Positions 33,258-36,023 of a DNA stretch of 36,023 bases are shown here, piece after piece. Both the position numbers and the translations under genes were made by a program. Position 1 is the first letter of the stretch, and each line of letters starts with the position of its first letter. Source of the stretch: Syntrophales bacterium (GTDB lineage: Bacteria > Desulfobacterota > Syntrophia > Syntrophales > CG2-30-49-12); NCBI GenBank assembly GCA_030018935.1, contig JASEGZ010000018.1, positions 1 through 36,023 of the forward strand, in the 5' to 3' direction. Below the pieces are notes generated by a model. It made no database searches. It saw only the letters and a list, made by a program, of their open reading frames with translations, and was not told the origin of the DNA.

Positions 33258-34399
33258 CCAATCAGATAAGAAAAGACATCCTGGCAAACGTCAAAAAGGT
33301 CCTCATAAAAATCGGCAGTGCCGTGCTGACGGGAAAGAACGGACTCGATCTTAACATCATCGAACAACTGGTTGATGAGATCGCAGAGCTGAAAAAAAAA
33401 GGTTATCAGGTTGTAATCGTCACCTCCGGCGCCATCGCCTCCGGGAAGCACAGGATGGGTATAAGAGGCGAACTGAAAAGCATACCCCAGAAGCAAGCGG
33501 CGGCAGCCGTCGGACAGGGGAGGCTGATGAGGGTCTATTCCAATGCTTTTGGAAAACACGGACTGTTCGTTGCCCAGATCCTCCTGACCATGAGCGACTT
33601 AACGGACAGGAAACGATTTCTGAATATCCGCAATACCCTCTCCACCATTATGGAATGGGGAGTAATTGCCATTATTAATGAGAACGATACGGTAGCCGTT
33701 GACGAAATCAAATTCGGGGATAACGACCATCTTGCCGCCATGATTACAAACATCATCGGGGCCCACCTCCTGATTAACCTGACCAGTACAGAAGGTCTTT
33801 ACGACAGAAATCCGGCAAAATCAGAGAATGCCAAACTCATTTCCCTCGTGGAAGAGATCACGGAAGAGATTGAAGCGGCGGCAACGGATGAAGCAACCTC
33901 TATGGGAATCGGCGGCATGAGAAGCAAGGTCCTTGCCGCTAAAAAAGTGACGGTCTCTGGCATTCCCTGCATCATTGCACCTGGTAAAAGAAAAGGTGTC
34001 CTCCAGGATATCTTTGCCGGCAAAGAGATCGGTACCCTCTTCCTGCCCATGGGCAAGCATCTAACCAGCAGAAAATACTGGATCGCCTTTACTCTGAGGT
34101 CCAGGGGCAGGTTGTTCCTCGATGAGGGGGCGAAAAAGGCTCTGCTGGAACAGGGGAAAAGTCTCCTCCCCTCAGGTATAGTCAATGTGGAGGGAAACTT
34201 CGGCATCGGAGACCCTGTTACCTGTGTTGATATGGAGGGAACACCCCTCGCCAAAGGGCTGGTCAACTACAGCGCCCCGGAAATCTGTAAGATCATGGGA
34301 TTAAAGACATCCGAGGTAGAACAGGTCCTCGGCTACAAGGATTATGATGAGATCATCCATCGGGACAACCTGGTACTGATAAAACAGAGCCGAAAATAG
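33251..34399 (+). CDS. proB: Glutamate 5-kinase
   Basis: This 382-residue enzyme phosphorylates glutamate at the first step of proline synthesis. The amino-acid-kinase domain (VLIKIGSAVLTG, VTSGAIASG, NENDTVAVDEIKFGDND) is followed by a PUA domain (about residues 280-370, SGIVNVEGNFGIGDPV). The start overlaps the obgE stop, so the two are coupled; rplU-rpmA-obgE-proB is a common order in deltaproteobacteria. No proA follows. Confidence 0.98.
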   Translation: MLTNQIRKDILANVKKVLIKIGSAVLTGKNGLDLNIIEQLVDEIAELKKKGYQVVIVTSGAIASGKHRMGIRGELKSIPQKQAAAAVGQGRLMRVYSNAFGKHGLFVAQILLTMSDLTDRKRFLNIRNTLSTIMEWGVIAIINENDTVAVDEIKFGDNDHLAAMITNIIGAHLLINLTSTEGLYDRNPAKSENAKLISLVEEITEEIEAAATDEATSMGIGGMRSKVLAAKKVTVSGIPCIIAPGKRKGVLQDIFAGKEIGTLFLPMGKHLTSRKYWIAFTLRSRGRLFLDEGAKKALLEQGKSLLPSGIVNVEGNFGIGDPVTCVDMEGTPLAKGLVNYSAPEICKIMGLKTSEVEQVLGYKDYDEIIHRDNLVLIKQSRK

Positions 34400-34403
34400 G
34401 TTT

Positions 34404-34483
34404 AGCTGTCAGTCTTCAGCTTTCAGCGAAAAAAGAAAGATACCAGGGGTTACTGATCGCTGATCGCTGACGGCTGAACGCTT
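34404..34483 (-). repeat. Dispersed extragenic palindromic repeat, copy B
   Basis: This element is the reverse-orientation counterpart of 18377-18463. It shares AAGCGTTCAG, GTCAGCGATCAG (here with GATCAG repeated), TAACCCCTGGTA versus TAATCCCTGGTA, and a terminal GCTGAAAGCTGA versus GCTGAAAACTGA. It lies between proB and ogt, which are convergent. Confidence 0.85.
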
Positions 34484-34528
34484 GCGAAACTAAAATGGGC
34501 AGGTTTCGAGAAAGCAATACCGTCTCGT

Positions 34529-35077
34529 CTACCAGAAATACTCCGGCCTAACTTTTCCCCTCGCATCAAATGCCACACCTTCCATCTCAAGGAGGGCAAC
34601 CTTCATCCTCAAGCCACCTCCGTAACCACCTGGTGTACCGTTTACTCTGACGACGCGGTGACAGGGGATGATCAGGGGAAAAGGGTTTCCGGCCAGGGCC
34701 CAACCCACCGCCCTGGCACCTTTCGGGATGGATAGTTTAGCTGCCAGGCGACCGTAGGTACTGACAAAGCCCCGTGGGACCTGCCTGTTCTGAAGGAGGA
34801 CCCTCCGCTGAAATTCGCTGCAGCCACTCATGTCGAGGTTTTCCAAAGAAAAAACAACCGGCGCCCCGGACAGGTATTCCTGAATCTGCAGGCAAACCTG
34901 ATCTACGATCTCATGCGATTGTCTGAGGGCACCGGGGAAGTATAGATGAACAATGGCCTTCGTCGCCAGACCCTCCCCGGGAAGAAAGATGCGCACGATG
35001 GAGGGGGCGTTTTCTCCTGACACCCAGACGAGACCAACCTCTCCGAAGGATGTGAGAATCAATACATAAGATACCAT
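34529..35077 (-). CDS. ogt: Methylated-DNA--protein-cysteine methyltransferase
   Basis: This suicide alkyl-transfer enzyme of about 182 residues removes O6-alkyl groups from guanine. The active-site PCHRVVR motif is intact in NPFPLIIPCHRVVR, and the preceding helix-turn-helix (GFVSTYGRLAAKL) and arginine-containing GARAVGWAL are typical. The N-terminal 90 residues are less conserved. The start may be ATG 35077 or GTG 35083; neither has a strong Shine-Dalgarno. Confidence 0.92.
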   Translation of the reverse strand: MVSYVLILTSFGEVGLVWVSGENAPSIVRIFLPGEGLATKAIVHLYFPGALRQSHEIVDQVCLQIQEYLSGAPVVFSLENLDMSGCSEFQRRVLLQNRQVPRGFVSTYGRLAAKLSIPKGARAVGWALAGNPFPLIIPCHRVVRVNGTPGGYGGGLRMKVALLEMEGVAFDARGKVRPEYFW

Positions 35078-35293
35078 CTTCACCGTGTATAATCACGTAT
35101 ATGGTCTAACACTATTTTCACCCCTATACCGATCAAGAAATGACTCTCGACCCTTATCTTTTCCATGGTCTGGAATTGGTTACTGGCAATCTTCGTCATT
35201 TTTCCAGAATCCCGGCTCTAAGAATCAACAGTATTCTTGCTAATTCGCGGTCATTTCAGTACTTCCAGCGAAGATCACCCCCAATCGGGGGGA

Positions 35294-35313
35294 TTTGTCA
35301 AGAGGAAAGGTTT
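35294..35313 (+). repeat. 20-bp direct repeat, copy 1
   Basis: TTTGTCAAGAGGAAAGGTTT matches TTTGTCAAGAGGAAAGATTT at 35947-35966 at 19 of 20 positions, in the same orientation. The pair encloses the DUF4258/YgiT module. Apart from this repeat and the antitoxin's 3' flank I see no gene in 35084-35375. Confidence 0.75.
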
Positions 35314-35375
35314 GAACCCAATTCTGCAGGAGGTTTTCTATATGACCAGGGGGCATTTACGGAGCTAATATCAGT

Positions 35376-35552
35376 TCAATGGGTTTGGGATTTAGGGCAT
35401 ACCATCGCAGGGATACCAGACATAATAGCCCGAATCCCTTTTCTTTCAAAATTGATAGAGATTTCTTGTAATTCTGTTTTTGTTCCACATTCAGAACAGA
35501 TAGTTATTAAACCTTTCCTTTCTTTCTTCTCCTTTGAGTTGGTGTTTCCCAT
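35376..35552 (-). CDS. YgiT-type zinc-finger antitoxin, short and lacking one cysteine
   Basis: This 58-residue frame begins at ATG 35552 inside the 3' end of the DUF4258 gene. It contains CSECG, the ISINFERKGIRAIMSGIPA segment and VCPKSQTH. In YgiT-type antitoxins two CxxC pairs bind zinc and the second reads VCPKCG. Here the second cysteine is serine and the protein ends three residues later, where homologues carry a further helix. It is probably a degenerate antitoxin. The 46-base overlap with the upstream gene supports it as the historical partner. Confidence 0.6.
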   Translation of the reverse strand: MGNTNSKEKKERKGLITICSECGTKTELQEISINFERKGIRAIMSGIPAMVCPKSQTH

Positions 35553-35833
35553 TCCTCTTCGGATGGGATATAGGCAGTTACAAAATCTACTGGACTTTTT
35601 GGATGGAGGTGTTCACAAATCACATGAAGAGGCATCGTTAGTCCTTCAATAATAACGTCAGCGCAAAAGAGACACCTTTTACGTCCAGGGTATCTTTCTA
35701 TAACAGAACCATTTAAGATTGCATAGATCATGTCTTCTTTTGTAAAGCCTTCTTTTACTGCATGTTGAATAGCGTGGGATCCAATGGCAAAATTGCCATT
35801 GGATATCTGGAAATGGAGAGCCCCAATATCCAT
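35507..35833 (-). CDS. DUF4258-domain protein (putative toxin of a YgiT-linked pair)
   Basis: This 108-residue protein has the DUF4258 layout: SHAIQHAVKEGFTKEDMIYAI, then IERYPGRKRCLFC, then PLHVICEHLHPKSPVDFVTAYIP and the EEEW end. The fold resembles RelE-like small RNases, and genes of this type are often followed by a YgiT-type zinc-finger protein, as here. The toxin role is inferred from that pairing; no catalytic residues are established. The charged tail (RRRKKGKV) overlaps the antitoxin start. There is no clear Shine-Dalgarno. Confidence 0.8.
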   Translation of the reverse strand: MDIGALHFQISNGNFAIGSHAIQHAVKEGFTKEDMIYAILNGSVIERYPGRKRCLFCADVIIEGLTMPLHVICEHLHPKSPVDFVTAYIPSEEEWETPTQRRRKKGKV

Positions 35834-35946
35834 TACAAATATCGTATCTATTCCCCACTGATACTAAATTCAAGCTTTTTAATGGTCTATAGAAAAAGGG
35901 GCGTTTGTCAAGTAGTGGATGGATTATTGTTAGCAAAATCAGGATG

Positions 35947-35966
35947 TTTGTCAAGAGGAAAGATTT
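35947..35966 (+). repeat. 20-bp direct repeat, copy 2
   Basis: This is the second copy of the 35294-35313 repeat, at the upstream side of the DUF4258/YgiT pair. A partial third match, TTTGTCAAG, lies near 35904. Confidence 0.75.
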
Positions 35967-35988
35967 AACCTGTTAGTAACACGTGATA

Positions 35989-36023
35989 TGTCCGGTTTGT
36001 AGCACACAATCTGTCCGGTTTGT
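35989..36023 (+). repeat. Repeated TGTCCGGTTTGT at window edge, possible IS terminus
   Basis: TGTCCGGTTTGT occurs at 35989-36000 and again at 36012-36023, ending at the last base given. Repeated 12-bp motifs spaced about 23 bp apart in a non-coding edge resemble the multiple terminal repeats of IS21-like elements. No transposase is visible within the window. Confidence 0.45.

Noticed and set aside
35140-35652. Plus-strand open frame of 170 codons near the right end
   Set aside because: It overlaps the DUF4258 and YgiT-type genes on the opposite strand, has no recognisable domain and no good ribosome-binding site.

Overview
The window looks like chromosomal DNA of an anaerobic deltaproteobacterium (Desulfobacterota), most like the Syntrophobacterales/Syntrophales group. 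This is inferred from gene content, not from a database search: paired acyl-CoA dehydrogenases, a ferredoxin-dependent 2-oxoacid oxidoreductase locus, a double-cubane-type reductase, a YedE/YedF/DUF3343 selenium-type cluster, glutamyl-tRNA amidotransferase genes and an HD-GYP regulator. Housekeeping operons alternate with accessory modules and small dispersed repeats.

Layout. (1) 1-5 kb: a UMF1-type transporter (minus), a HEPN/MNT toxin-antitoxin pair, a VanZ-like protein, a 48-codon remnant that looks like the tail of a SpoIIE/PP2C phosphatase, and an RsbU_N-like/GAF/HD-GYP regulator. (2) 4.7-9.7 kb (minus): gatC, gatA, gatB, mtnA and a HAD phosphatase in one tight operon; a 17-unit heptamer repeat separates gatC from gatA. 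(3) 9.7-13.6 kb (minus): an accessory island with mazEF, a type II restriction-modification pair and two small ORFs. Two structures with integron attC architecture bound the R-M pair, and their half-sites match the cassette starts, so this looks like a small integrase-free cassette array. (4) 13.7-17 kb (plus): tatA/B, tatC and a class A penicillin-binding protein, then convergent thrC.

(5) 18.4-27.1 kb is the most interesting part. A LysR regulator diverges from a plus-strand run: YedE selenium transporter, DUF3343 protein, a ribokinase-fold protein, a tRNA gene, an orphan protein resembling only the central domain of acetyl-CoA synthase, a TOBE/molbindin protein, TusA-like and YedF-like proteins, an outer-membrane porin and a 2-hydroxyacyl-CoA-dehydratase/double-cubane reductase homologue. 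The tRNA folds like tRNA-Sec (8-nt acceptor, 4-bp T stem, 6-bp D stem with CGGU loop, long variable arm) but carries the cysteine anticodon GCA and U73. Together the genes suggest a selenium/sulfur handling system tied to a specialised Cys/Sec decoding tRNA and a low-potential redox enzyme. That link is inference.

(6) 27.2-31.3 kb (minus): two acyl-CoA dehydrogenases that may form one heteromeric enzyme, then a kor-type operon in decay. korD and korB look intact, korA has lost most of its length by an internal deletion that joins it to korB, and korC stops early at a repeat. (7) 31.5-34.4 kb (plus): rplU, rpmA, obgE and proB. (8) 34.5-36 kb: ogt (minus), a DUF4258/YgiT-type module with a degenerate antitoxin lying between short direct repeats, and repeated 12-bp motifs at the window edge that may be an insertion-sequence terminus.
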